In this document: positions 32,700-38,969 of the stretch, one piece after another
How the letters are laid out: each line of letters opens with the position of its first letter
How positions within the stretch are numbered: position 1 is the first letter of the stretch
NCBI RefSeq assembly: GCF_000379805.1
Contig: NZ_KB903543.1
Location: 237,146 to 276,114 of the forward strand
Direction: 5' to 3'
Length of the DNA: 38,969 bases
DNA from: Lewinella cohaerens DSM 23179
GTDB taxonomy: Bacteria > Bacteroidota > Bacteroidia > Chitinophagales > Saprospiraceae
The notes under the pieces: model-generated
What the model saw: only the letters and a program-made list of their open reading frames with translations
Database searches by the model: none
Told to the model about the DNA's origin: nothing
Translations under genes and position numbers: made by a program

Positions 32700-33188
32700 C
32701 TACCGGAACATATCGTCATAACCAGTATCGTTCTTCGGAGGAGGATCTGCGCGTAGCGGTGGCTCCAGTGTAGGCAGGTCCATCGTTTCGCTGTCCAATT
32801 CTTCATATTCTACAAACTCGCCATTTTGCTGGCGATCTGCCTCTGTCTGTACATCTTTTATCTTTTTGCGGAGTAGTGCTTTTCCCAGCAAGAAAAGAGA
32901 TACGACTGGCGCGCCAATAATAGTGAGCGCACTCATTGCTATCCCGGCTACCGCGTTGCTTTTAAATAACTTTCCAATCCAACCAAAATAATTAAGGATA
33001 ACCTTATGGTCTATAATTGCAGTAGCAATGACCATTACCGGCAACAGAAACCACAGGATCTTAAATAAAATCTGTACAAAGTAAAAAAGGGCAAAAAAGA
33101 AAAGAATAGCTACCACGATGCCAACGATGCCCTGGAAAGGGCTTTTGTTGTTGTTGCCACCAAATTGAAAGGAGCCTTGGGTAGTCAT
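32700..33188 (-). CDS. Small membrane protein of unknown function
   Basis: 162 aa, no family recognised. A Gly/Asn/Gln-rich N-terminus (MTTQGSFQFGGNNNK), then hydrophobic segments at about 20-45 (IVGIVVAILFFFALFYFVQILF), 46-60 (LWFLLPVMVIATAII) and 82-105 (GIAMSALTIIGAPVVSLFLLG), a basic turn (LLRKKIK), and an acidic, Pro-rich cytosolic tail (YEELDSETMDLPTLEPPLR). Membrane location is clear; role is not. I start at ATG 33188: the longer frame to 33248 adds an Asn-rich leader (QRINNNNN) of no clear value. No partner gene; a hairpin about 270 bases downstream may end its transcript. Confidence 0.65.
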   Translation of the reverse strand: MTTQGSFQFGGNNNKSPFQGIVGIVVAILFFFALFYFVQILFKILWFLLPVMVIATAIIDHKVILNYFGWIGKLFKSNAVAGIAMSALTIIGAPVVSLFLLGKALLRKKIKDVQTEADRQQNGEFVEYEELDSETMDLPTLEPPLRADPPPKNDTGYDDMFR

Positions 33189-33570
33189 GTTGTTATTGTT
33201 GTTGATTCTCTGACAATTTCTGTTTTCGCTTAACCACAAAGTTGTCAAAAAGAGGTTATTGTTTTGCAGTTGGACGTAAAGGAATTTTCTTAAAAAAATT
33301 GAAAGTAACCTTACTGCCCAAGTAATAATCTATAACAAATTAACGATTTCTAACCGTAAGAGGTTGGCAAAGGTGCCCTTGTTTCGACGAGATATGACTT
33401 TTTATCGAAGAATCCGATGGCTTTACTTATCAGCGGAAGCCCCAAACACCCTCTTAAGTTGTCATTCCGCTCAATAAGACCTAATTTTGTTTCTTTAGTA
33501 TACCCGGCACTAAGTGAGAATATTTCAGATTACTTAGTGCCGAATGTATAAAAATTATAATCCTTATACG
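33189..33570. other. Intergenic region between the membrane protein gene and tlpA-like gene
   Basis: 382 AT-rich bases between divergent genes, no coding frame. An 11-bp perfect inverted repeat CGGCACTAAGT/ACTTAGTGCCG (33505-33515 with 33532-33542, 16-base spacer) ends 28 bases before the TlpA-type start and is either a leader hairpin or an operator. Confidence 0.6.
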
Positions 33571-34923
33571 ATGCGTTATACGATTTTATTTTCTCTCCTT
33601 TTGACTGGCTTTTTACTTCAGGCGCAGAACACGCTTATGGTGAAAGCCGAAACTCAAAGCTGTACGAAAGACCTGGCTTTGTATACCTTTGATGGTACGT
33701 CTTTCAAACCCATAATAGCCGCTAGTGGCACTGATAATGTTTATGAATTTGAAGTCCCGGCTGGCGGACACCGTTTTTACTACTTCGGTCCTGATCCTAC
33801 CAAATTGCAACCCATCGTACTGGGAGGTGAGGAAGGCGTAATACTCAATACCAGCTGCAACGGCACACTCCCGTTTGCGGTCAAAAACTCGGTTATTAAT
33901 GACCAGTATACATCGCTAAAAGAAGAGTTTAATTCGATCAACCAAGAAAATCAGCAAGCTGTACAAATGTACCGGATGAGTTTTCGTAATGCAGAATTAA
34001 AGCCACAGGCTATCGAAAAGATGGCAGTGGTAGACCAGCGTAGAATCAGCTTGTTAGACTCGTTGAAAACAGCTAATCCTTTCCTTGCCAGGGTCGCAGC
34101 CCTGAATACCTACCTGAGTTACTTTAACCATGGTGAAGAAGCGTACGATAATGAAATCGCTTACTTCGCGCGTGAATTCTTCCAGTTTGTAGACTGGGAG
34201 GACGAAGCATACCATGAATTACCATGGGTTTATGAGAGTTTTAAAAACTACACCAATACCCTTTCGCAGGTGTATACAGACAAGGAAGCGTTTACTGCTG
34301 CCGTAGACCCAATCTTTACGGATATCCCCCAAGGAAGTATGGCAGAAAAGCTGGCCCTGGGCGGTATTATTTCTATTTTGAAACAAAAAAGCCACCCTGC
34401 TTTTGTTGATTATGCGCAGCAGTTTATCGACCATTTTAGCGAGCTGGACCCGCGGGCTACAACTGACTTGGCCAAACAAATCGAAAGTCAAAAAAGCTTC
34501 CTGATTGGCGGCGAAGCTCCTGATTTTACGCAAGCTACTCCATCTGGCGAATCGATCAGTCTGAGCGATTTGCGCGGCAAGGTGGTGCTCATTGATTTTT
34601 GGGCAAGCTGGTGTGGCCCTTGTCGGAAGGAAAACCCAAATGTGAAGCGCGTTTACGATGTTTACAAAGAACAGGGCTTCGAAATTCTAGGCGTCAGTCT
34701 TGACAGAACCCAAGACCGTTGGTTGAAAGCTATTGAGCAGGATGGCCTCCAGTGGCTACAAGTCAGCGACCTCAAAGGCTGGAAAAACGAAGTGGCACAG
34801 ATGTACAGCGTGAGCTCTATTCCTCATACGATTCTACTGGATGCAGAAGGTAAAATCATCGCCCGTGGCTTGCGCGGCGCACAGTTGGAGGCGAAGCTGG
34901 CCGAGATTTTTGGCGCAGATTAA
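33571..34923 (+). CDS. TlpA-family thiol-disulfide oxidoreductase
   Basis: 450 aa. Signal peptide 1-18 (MRYTILFSLLLTGFLLQA). An N-terminal beta-rich domain of the DUF4369-like kind (about 19-120) and a helical linker precede a C-terminal TlpA/AhpC-TSA thioredoxin domain (about 312-450): GGEAPDFTQATPSGESISL, then WASWCGPCRKENP with Cys348/Cys351 and the cis-Pro in SSIPHTILLD. Exported to the periplasm, where it probably reduces disulfides, for example in cytochrome c maturation or stress. ATG 33571 is preferred to 33544, which puts nine polar residues before the signal. An inverted repeat sits just upstream and two hairpins follow the stop. Confidence 0.92.
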   Translation: MRYTILFSLLLTGFLLQAQNTLMVKAETQSCTKDLALYTFDGTSFKPIIAASGTDNVYEFEVPAGGHRFYYFGPDPTKLQPIVLGGEEGVILNTSCNGTLPFAVKNSVINDQYTSLKEEFNSINQENQQAVQMYRMSFRNAELKPQAIEKMAVVDQRRISLLDSLKTANPFLARVAALNTYLSYFNHGEEAYDNEIAYFAREFFQFVDWEDEAYHELPWVYESFKNYTNTLSQVYTDKEAFTAAVDPIFTDIPQGSMAEKLALGGIISILKQKSHPAFVDYAQQFIDHFSELDPRATTDLAKQIESQKSFLIGGEAPDFTQATPSGESISLSDLRGKVVLIDFWASWCGPCRKENPNVKRVYDVYKEQGFEILGVSLDRTQDRWLKAIEQDGLQWLQVSDLKGWKNEVAQMYSVSSIPHTILLDAEGKIIARGLRGAQLEAKLAEIFGAD

Positions 34924-34932
34924 AGATGTTCA

Positions 34933-34970
34933 CTCCATAGGGTTGGGGTATAAAACCCGACCTTATGGAG
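34933..34970 (+). terminator. Imperfect hairpin after the TlpA-type gene
   Basis: Imperfect stem of about 16 bp starting CTCCATA and closing TATGGAG, small loop, beginning 10 bases past the stop. No U-tract follows; mRNA end processing or attenuation is possible. Confidence 0.45.
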
Positions 34971-34997
34971 CTGACTTTGAAGCGTTAAAAAACAAAA

Positions 34998-35025
34998 AGA
35001 GCCCGAATGTTACCATTCGAGCTCT
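34998..35025. terminator. Bidirectional terminator, TlpA-type gene / tRNA-Met
   Basis: 12-bp stem (34998-35009 with 35014-35025), loop TTAC. The one mismatch on the plus strand is a G-U pair in the minus-strand RNA. T-runs follow on both strands (TTTTTT after it; TTTTTG on the complement). tRNA-Met ends 8 bases away. Confidence 0.8.
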
Positions 35026-35032
35026 TTTTTCG

Positions 35033-35106
35033 TAGCGTGAGAGTGACTTGAACACTCGACCTCGGGATTATGAATCACGCGCTCTAACCAGCTGAGCTAC
35101 CACGCC
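35033..35106 (-). tRNA. tRNA-Met (anticodon CAT)
   Basis: 74-nt cloverleaf: acceptor GGCGTGG/TCACGCT with terminal G-U pairs, D arm GCTCAGCTGGTTAGAGC, anticodon loop TTCATAA, T stem GAGTG/CACTC with loop TTCAAGT, A73; CCA not encoded. The acceptor and D arm fit elongator rather than initiator Met; a tRNA-Ile2 with modified CAT cannot be fully excluded. The anticodon stem CGTGA/TCCCG has a T-C mismatch at 29-41. Confidence 0.9.
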
Positions 35107-35207
35107 ATCTTGCTTTTGCTTGCCTCTCCTCAGAGAGTTTCCGCTTAAGCGACCGCAAAGATAAAAGTTTGTTTTGGAATTTGCAATAAAGTAAGTAAAA
35201 AATATAC

Positions 35208-37001
35208 TTAAACCTTTATCCCCATCTGCTGCATAAGCAATGTTGCATTGAAACTCTGGCTTACACCGCGTTTGAGTTTGTAGTCAAAAAAGAGTTGACC
35301 GTCCTTGATATCAACCTCAATGGCCCAGTTTTCAATCTGGTCATCTGCTTCCGCTTCCAGCGCCCCGAGTTCAAGATCGTGGGTAGCTATGATGCCCGCG
35401 CCTTTACTGGCAATGAGTTGGCGAATGAGTGCCTTTGAGCCTGTGTGACGGTCACGCGAGTTGGTGCCTTTAAGGATTTCGTCAAGTAAGAAGAAGACAG
35501 GGCGGCCATCGGTCTTGCTAGGGTCTTCTACAGCTTCTATGATGAACTTTAGCCTTTTCAGTTCTGCGTAAAAACTGGAGGTACTTTCATGGAGAGCATC
35601 CTGAGTTCGCATACTGGTATAGACCTGTAGCTGCGGAAGGCGGAACGCTCGTGCGCAAACAGGTGCGCCTGCCAGGGCCAATACAATATTGATCCCTACC
35701 GTCCGCAGCCAAGTGCTTTTACCTGCCATGTTAGAACCTGTCAGAAGGTGCATATGGCCCGCAGTGGGCATACTGATGTCGTTTGTTACTCGTTTGTCAT
35801 TAGGAAGTAGCGGATGGCCCAGTGCCTCCGCGTGTAATTGCCGTTCTTCTTGAAGCGTAGGGAATATCCATTCGGGCTGGTTCATGGTCAGGTTACCAAA
35901 ACTCACGAGTGCTTCCAGCTCGGCCAGTGCATCAAACCATTGGGGTAGGCGATCACGGTGGCGTAATTTCCATTTATCCATCCGATAAGCCTGTTGCAAA
36001 TCCCATACGATAGAGAACTCCAAAAGGAAAACAAACGCATTATAACGTACGTCTAGTTGACTCACGCGATATGCCAGCTTATGGATGGCTTGTGATGCAG
36101 AAACGTCGCCTTCTGTAAAAACCGCTTGTAATGTTTGAAGCCTTGGTGCTTCAAACTGAGCCGTTTCAATATGTGATATCAACTGACCGTAACGCCGCAA
36201 GGTGTCCGCTGCTCGGCCAGTCAGGGTATGCATTTTCTGTATTTCTTCCAGGCTATTCCGTAGCCACAAACCAGCGGGAATGAGCAGTAGCAGTGCCTGA
36301 TACCAAGGCCAAACCGTCACCCACAGCGCCATAGATATTACAAACAACAATGGCGCAGCCCAAAGTGCCACTTTTCTCAAGGTATTTCCTTCCACAATGA
36401 AGGACTCTTTCAGCCAGTCATAGAGACGATCAATTTGGCCGTCTTCTTCTTCCAATGCTGCTCCGTAAGCCCGCAGATGATGTTGCCACTCTAGTTGTTG
36501 AGCCAAGTCGCGGCCGGCCGCTTGTCGTTCAATAATGGCATCATTCGTGGAGGGATCTTGCAGCCAGCTTGCAAGACGCGCTTGCCCAATAGAGGTGCTG
36601 CCCCGGTTGACCATCTGAAAAAGAGAGTAAGGACCAAACAAGTCCATATCGTAACTGTAGGGGTGCTGAGGGTCCACAAAATCCGCCCCTACAGAAAAGG
36701 CACTAAAATCGTTGTTTTGCCCTTGAGCTTCAGCAGCATTGAGTTCGGACAATTGTTGCTGGTGTTGGGCATCTGTCTGGATACGACCATGCCAACGAAC
36801 CAGCTGTGCAAAAGCAAAAATCCCCAACCCCGTCGTTAACATTCCTGACCACCATGGTGTTTCCCGCCAGGCAAGAATAATCAATGCCACTAAGGCTAGA
36901 AAAGCTAGCAAGCGTACCCATCCCAATTTTTCGTAGCGGGCTTGTAGCGCAGTAGCGCTGGCCGAAAATTCGGCTGCTCTTTTTTGATAGAGAGGAAGCA
37001 T
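35208..37001 (-). CDS. Membrane-anchored MutS-like ATPase
   Basis: 597 aa. Two transmembrane segments near the N-terminus (about 29-45 and 51-69), another hydrophobic pair at about 210-245, a MutS core/lever-like helical region, and a MutS ABC-ATPase at the C-terminus: Walker A GSNMAGKST (Lys428), a signature region near TSSFYAELKR, and Walker B FFLLDE (Asp507, Glu508) followed by ILKGTNSRDRH. It lacks the mismatch-recognition domain I of MutS (no F-x-E motif). Function unknown; a DNA- or branched-structure ATPase at the membrane is inferred. ATG 37001 is preferred over TTG 37007. Divergent from the ScfR-type gene. Confidence 0.88.
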   Translation of the reverse strand: MLPLYQKRAAEFSASATALQARYEKLGWVRLLAFLALVALIILAWRETPWWSGMLTTGLGIFAFAQLVRWHGRIQTDAQHQQQLSELNAAEAQGQNNDFSAFSVGADFVDPQHPYSYDMDLFGPYSLFQMVNRGSTSIGQARLASWLQDPSTNDAIIERQAAGRDLAQQLEWQHHLRAYGAALEEEDGQIDRLYDWLKESFIVEGNTLRKVALWAAPLLFVISMALWVTVWPWYQALLLLIPAGLWLRNSLEEIQKMHTLTGRAADTLRRYGQLISHIETAQFEAPRLQTLQAVFTEGDVSASQAIHKLAYRVSQLDVRYNAFVFLLEFSIVWDLQQAYRMDKWKLRHRDRLPQWFDALAELEALVSFGNLTMNQPEWIFPTLQEERQLHAEALGHPLLPNDKRVTNDISMPTAGHMHLLTGSNMAGKSTWLRTVGINIVLALAGAPVCARAFRLPQLQVYTSMRTQDALHESTSSFYAELKRLKFIIEAVEDPSKTDGRPVFFLLDEILKGTNSRDRHTGSKALIRQLIASKGAGIIATHDLELGALEAEADDQIENWAIEVDIKDGQLFFDYKLKRGVSQSFNATLLMQQMGIKV

Positions 37002-37110
37002 GTTCAAGGTTTATTACAGGAAGTTGTCTAAAGTTTTTTCTCACGACTGCCGCAAAGAAAAGGATAATTCATGGTTAGAATGAAATAGAGGTGAAATAAT
37101 CTGCTATAGC

Positions 37111-37128
37111 TTAGCGAATATTCGCTAA
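37111..37128. promoter_or_regulatory. Perfect 18-bp palindrome, putative ScfR operator
   Basis: TTAGCGAATATTCGCTAA is a perfect palindrome in the 149-base gap between the MutS-like and ScfR-type genes. It covers the -33 position of the promoter whose -7 box follows at 37137. A dimeric HTH repressor, most simply the adjacent regulator itself, would block transcription from here. Confidence 0.6.
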
Positions 37129-37136
37129 AAAGAGTG

Positions 37137-37144
37137 TAATTTTG
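37137..37144 (+). promoter_or_regulatory. -7 box of the ScfR-type gene
   Basis: TAATTTTG, full TAnnTTTG match, 6 bases before the ATG at 37151; implies a leaderless or nearly leaderless mRNA. A TTG at 37142 that could extend the protein by three residues lies inside this box. Confidence 0.5.
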
Positions 37145-37150
37145 TCACCT

Positions 37151-38671
37151 ATGAATGGAAAAATCCCGCACCAGCGAATAATTTTTGGTCTGAAAATCAA
37201 GCAATTAAGACAAGACAAAGGCTTGAGTTTCGCAGCGTTGGCAAAAGCCACGGGGATGTCCGTTTCCTATCTTAACGAAATAGAGAAAGGAAAGAAATTT
37301 CCTAAGGATGATAAAATCACGGCATTGGCCCGAGCGCTGGAGGCCGACGAGAAGCAACTACGCAGTTCAGAAATGGGCGCTAAACTGGCACCTGTTACGG
37401 AATTATTGCAATCCAATTTCCTCAATGAACTCCCCCTTGATCTTTTCGGAATAGAGCTGGGAAAAGTGGCCGAAATTATCGCTAATGCCCCCTTGAGGGT
37501 AGGCGCTTTTATCTCTACCCTACTTGAGCTTTCGCGGTCTTATGCCTTGCGGGAAGAAAATTTCTTTTTTGCTGCCCTGCGTGCTTACTTGGAGTTGAAC
37601 AACAATTACTTCGAAAATATAGAAGAAGCTGTTGAGCAATTAATCAAGGAGCATCAACTGAACACCAAGCGCCCTTTACCGCCAAGCCGACTGGCAGATA
37701 TTCTAGAGAATGATTTTGATTACGAGCTAATCATGGGCGGCCTGGACGAATACCCGGAAATGAAAGGGGTACGCTCTGTGTTTTTACCCAAAAGCCGCAA
37801 ACTTATTCTCAACAGTGCATTGCCATCTATGGCACTGGCTTTTCAGTACGGTAAGGAGATTGGGTTCCAGGTATTGAACCTGAAAGAGCGCTCGTACACT
37901 TCCAGTATCCTGCGCCCCAGAATTTTTGAGGAGGTGCTCAATCACGCTTTCGCTACGTACTTTTCGGTGGCATTGCATTTGCCCTTGCAAGCTTTTGTCG
38001 GAGATATGAAATCGTTTTTTGCATTGGAACGCTGGGATGCCAAAGCATTTCTCCAAATCATGGAGTCTTATGAGGCCAGTCCGGAGATGTTTTTTCATCG
38101 ACTGACGAATGTTATCCCTCGCTTTTTCAATATGCCTAAGTTGTTCTTCCTGCGCTTTTTGCATGACCCTGAAAAAGATCATTTCGAGATAGATCGAGAA
38201 CTGCATCTAAGCCGGCGGCATCACCCCCACGGCAATGCCATCCTGGAACACTACTGCCGGCGCTGGGTGAGTTTGTCACTGTTACAAGACCTGGGAGCCA
38301 TGCAGCAAGAGGGCAAATACGTAAGCACCATTGTAAGAGCTCAACGATCCCGCTTTCTTGGAACCGAAGATGAATACCTATGCATTACACTTGCACGACC
38401 AGGCATGTCGGAAAACAGTCGCCGGGTGACCACCAAAAACACTGGCAAACACAACGTGAGTGTAACACTGGGACTACTAATCAATGAAGATGTAAAAAAA
38501 CAGATAAAATGGCTGAATGATCCGGCGATTCAAATGCGGGAAGTTAACCGAACCTGTGAACGATGTGCCGTTACCGATTGTTCAGAGCGTGCCATTGATC
38601 CAATTGTGGTCAAAAAGAAAGAACGCCTGAAAGCCATTGATGCTCGTTTGACCAAATTAAACCAAGAATAA
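37151..38671 (+). CDS. ScfR-type transcriptional regulator (XRE HTH + degenerate M78 + C-terminal Cys domain)
   Basis: 506 aa. XRE-type helix-turn-helix at about 10-67 (FAALAKATGMSVSYLNEIEKGKKFP), then an IrrE/ImmA-like M78 region where the zinc HExxH is gone (MALAFQYGKEIGF), and a C-terminal domain ending in Cys469-x2-Cys472-x4-Cys477 (CERCAVTDC). This is the layout of the short-chain fatty acyl-CoA responsive regulators (ScfR; RamB, PrpC-activator and MccR relatives), which bind acyl-CoAs and control acyl-CoA metabolism. The next gene, 10 bases later, is an acyl-CoA dehydrogenase, which fits. ATG at 37151 chosen because the upstream TTG overlaps the -7 box. A perfect palindrome upstream suggests autoregulation. 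Confidence 0.88.
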   Translation: MNGKIPHQRIIFGLKIKQLRQDKGLSFAALAKATGMSVSYLNEIEKGKKFPKDDKITALARALEADEKQLRSSEMGAKLAPVTELLQSNFLNELPLDLFGIELGKVAEIIANAPLRVGAFISTLLELSRSYALREENFFFAALRAYLELNNNYFENIEEAVEQLIKEHQLNTKRPLPPSRLADILENDFDYELIMGGLDEYPEMKGVRSVFLPKSRKLILNSALPSMALAFQYGKEIGFQVLNLKERSYTSSILRPRIFEEVLNHAFATYFSVALHLPLQAFVGDMKSFFALERWDAKAFLQIMESYEASPEMFFHRLTNVIPRFFNMPKLFFLRFLHDPEKDHFEIDRELHLSRRHHPHGNAILEHYCRRWVSLSLLQDLGAMQQEGKYVSTIVRAQRSRFLGTEDEYLCITLARPGMSENSRRVTTKNTGKHNVSVTLGLLINEDVKKQIKWLNDPAIQMREVNRTCERCAVTDCSERAIDPIVVKKKERLKAIDARLTKLNQE

Positions 38672-38681
38672 AGTTACGATT

Positions 38682-38969
38682 ATGAATTTCTCATTAACGG
38701 AAGAACAACTGGCAGTAAAGGAAGCCGCCCGTGAATTCGCTCAAAAAGAACTCAAGCCCGGAGTCATTGAGCGCGACAGTAAAATGGAATTTCCAAAGGA
38801 GCAGGTTCGCGCAATGGGCGAACTAGGTTTCTTAGGCATCATGGTCGACCCCAAATATGGCGGTAGCGGCATGGACACCATGAGCTATGTACTAGCGATG
38901 GAAGAAATCTCCAAAGTAGATAATTCTTGTTCTGTCACCATGTCTGTAAACAATTCTCTGGTGTGCTGG
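38682..38969 (+). CDS. Acyl-CoA dehydrogenase, N-terminal part (cut by window end)
   Basis: 96 codons of an N-terminal acyl-CoA dehydrogenase domain: MNFSLTEEQLAVKEAAREFAQKEL, then GELGFLGIMVDPKYGGSGMDTMSYVLAMEEIS, typical of the short-chain/butyryl-CoA type. FAD-dependent alpha,beta-dehydrogenation of an acyl-CoA thioester; the active-site Glu lies beyond the window. It begins 10 bases after the ScfR-type regulator, so they form one operon and the regulator most likely controls it. The reading frame is open to the last base. Confidence 0.93.
   Translation, partial: MNFSLTEEQLAVKEAAREFAQKELKPGVIERDSKMEFPKEQVRAMGELGFLGIMVDPKYGGSGMDTMSYVLAMEEISKVDNSCSVTMSVNNSLVCW

Noticed and set aside
1-38969. 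CRISPR array, rRNA operon, insertion sequence with transposase, or prophage
   Set aside because: No regularly spaced repeats, rRNA segments, transposase, integrase or phage structural genes were seen on either strand.

Overview
This window is 39 kb of chromosome from a Bacteroidota member, most likely of the Saprospiria (Lewinella-like) group. The grounds are three large secreted proteins ending in type IX secretion (T9SS) C-terminal sorting domains, SprB-type and CUB/FN3 surface modules, a bacillithiol gene (bshA), a LytS/LytTR pair, few Shine-Dalgarno sequences, and repeated matches to the Bacteroidota sigma -7 box TAnnTTTG just upstream of start codons. The lineage is inferred from gene content; no marker phylogeny was possible. 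I support 27 protein genes (the last cut by the window edge), two standard tRNAs and two odd tRNA-like genes.

Layout. 1-3.9 kb: NodB-type deacetylase, gltX and bshA, the last two convergent on a shared 14-bp-stem terminator. 4-7.2 kb: a giant T9SS-sorted CUB/FN3 protein. 7.5-12.6 kb: a CarH-like MerR regulator lacking the B12-ligand histidine, a YceI lipoprotein, a lactonase-fold lipoprotein, thiL, a VOC protein and a lipoprotein with two Cys/His repeats. 12.7-16.8 kb: clpB, a 160-nt nested palindrome next to a very GC-rich patch, and an orphan substrate-binding-type protein without a signal peptide. 17-23.4 kb: an envelope protease locus, with a T9SS-sorted subtilisin divergent from an exported, membrane-anchored TPR-CHAT protease followed by an M61 peptidase. 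An AT-rich block with sharp edges covers the divergent N-terminal parts of the first two. 23.5-25.3 kb: a thioredoxin-like protein and a class A beta-lactamase-fold protein. 25.4-28.6 kb: a region rich in structured repeats around a CxxC protein and the LytTR/LytS pair. 28.7-32.1 kb: a T9SS-sorted Asp-box propeller protein and a ComF-family protein. 32.1-32.4 kb: tRNA-Ile plus the two tRNA-like genes. 32.7-39 kb: a small membrane protein, a TlpA-type reductase, tRNA-Met, a membrane-anchored MutS-like ATPase, and a ScfR-type regulator directly upstream of an acyl-CoA dehydrogenase.

The least explained material is (i) the tRNA-like pair, with near-perfect stems but altered conserved loop bases and an anticodon arm that is identical apart from the anticodon; (ii) two families of structured intergenic repeats, one with compensatory base changes between copies and one nested in a 220-bp branched inverted repeat; (iii) the composition break through the divergent protease genes, with a G-quadruplex-type tract at one edge; (iv) the 160-nt palindrome next to clpB. 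Several start codons are set downstream of the longest possible reading frame, because the upstream option is a non-ATG codon overlapping a -7 box or lies before the likely promoter.
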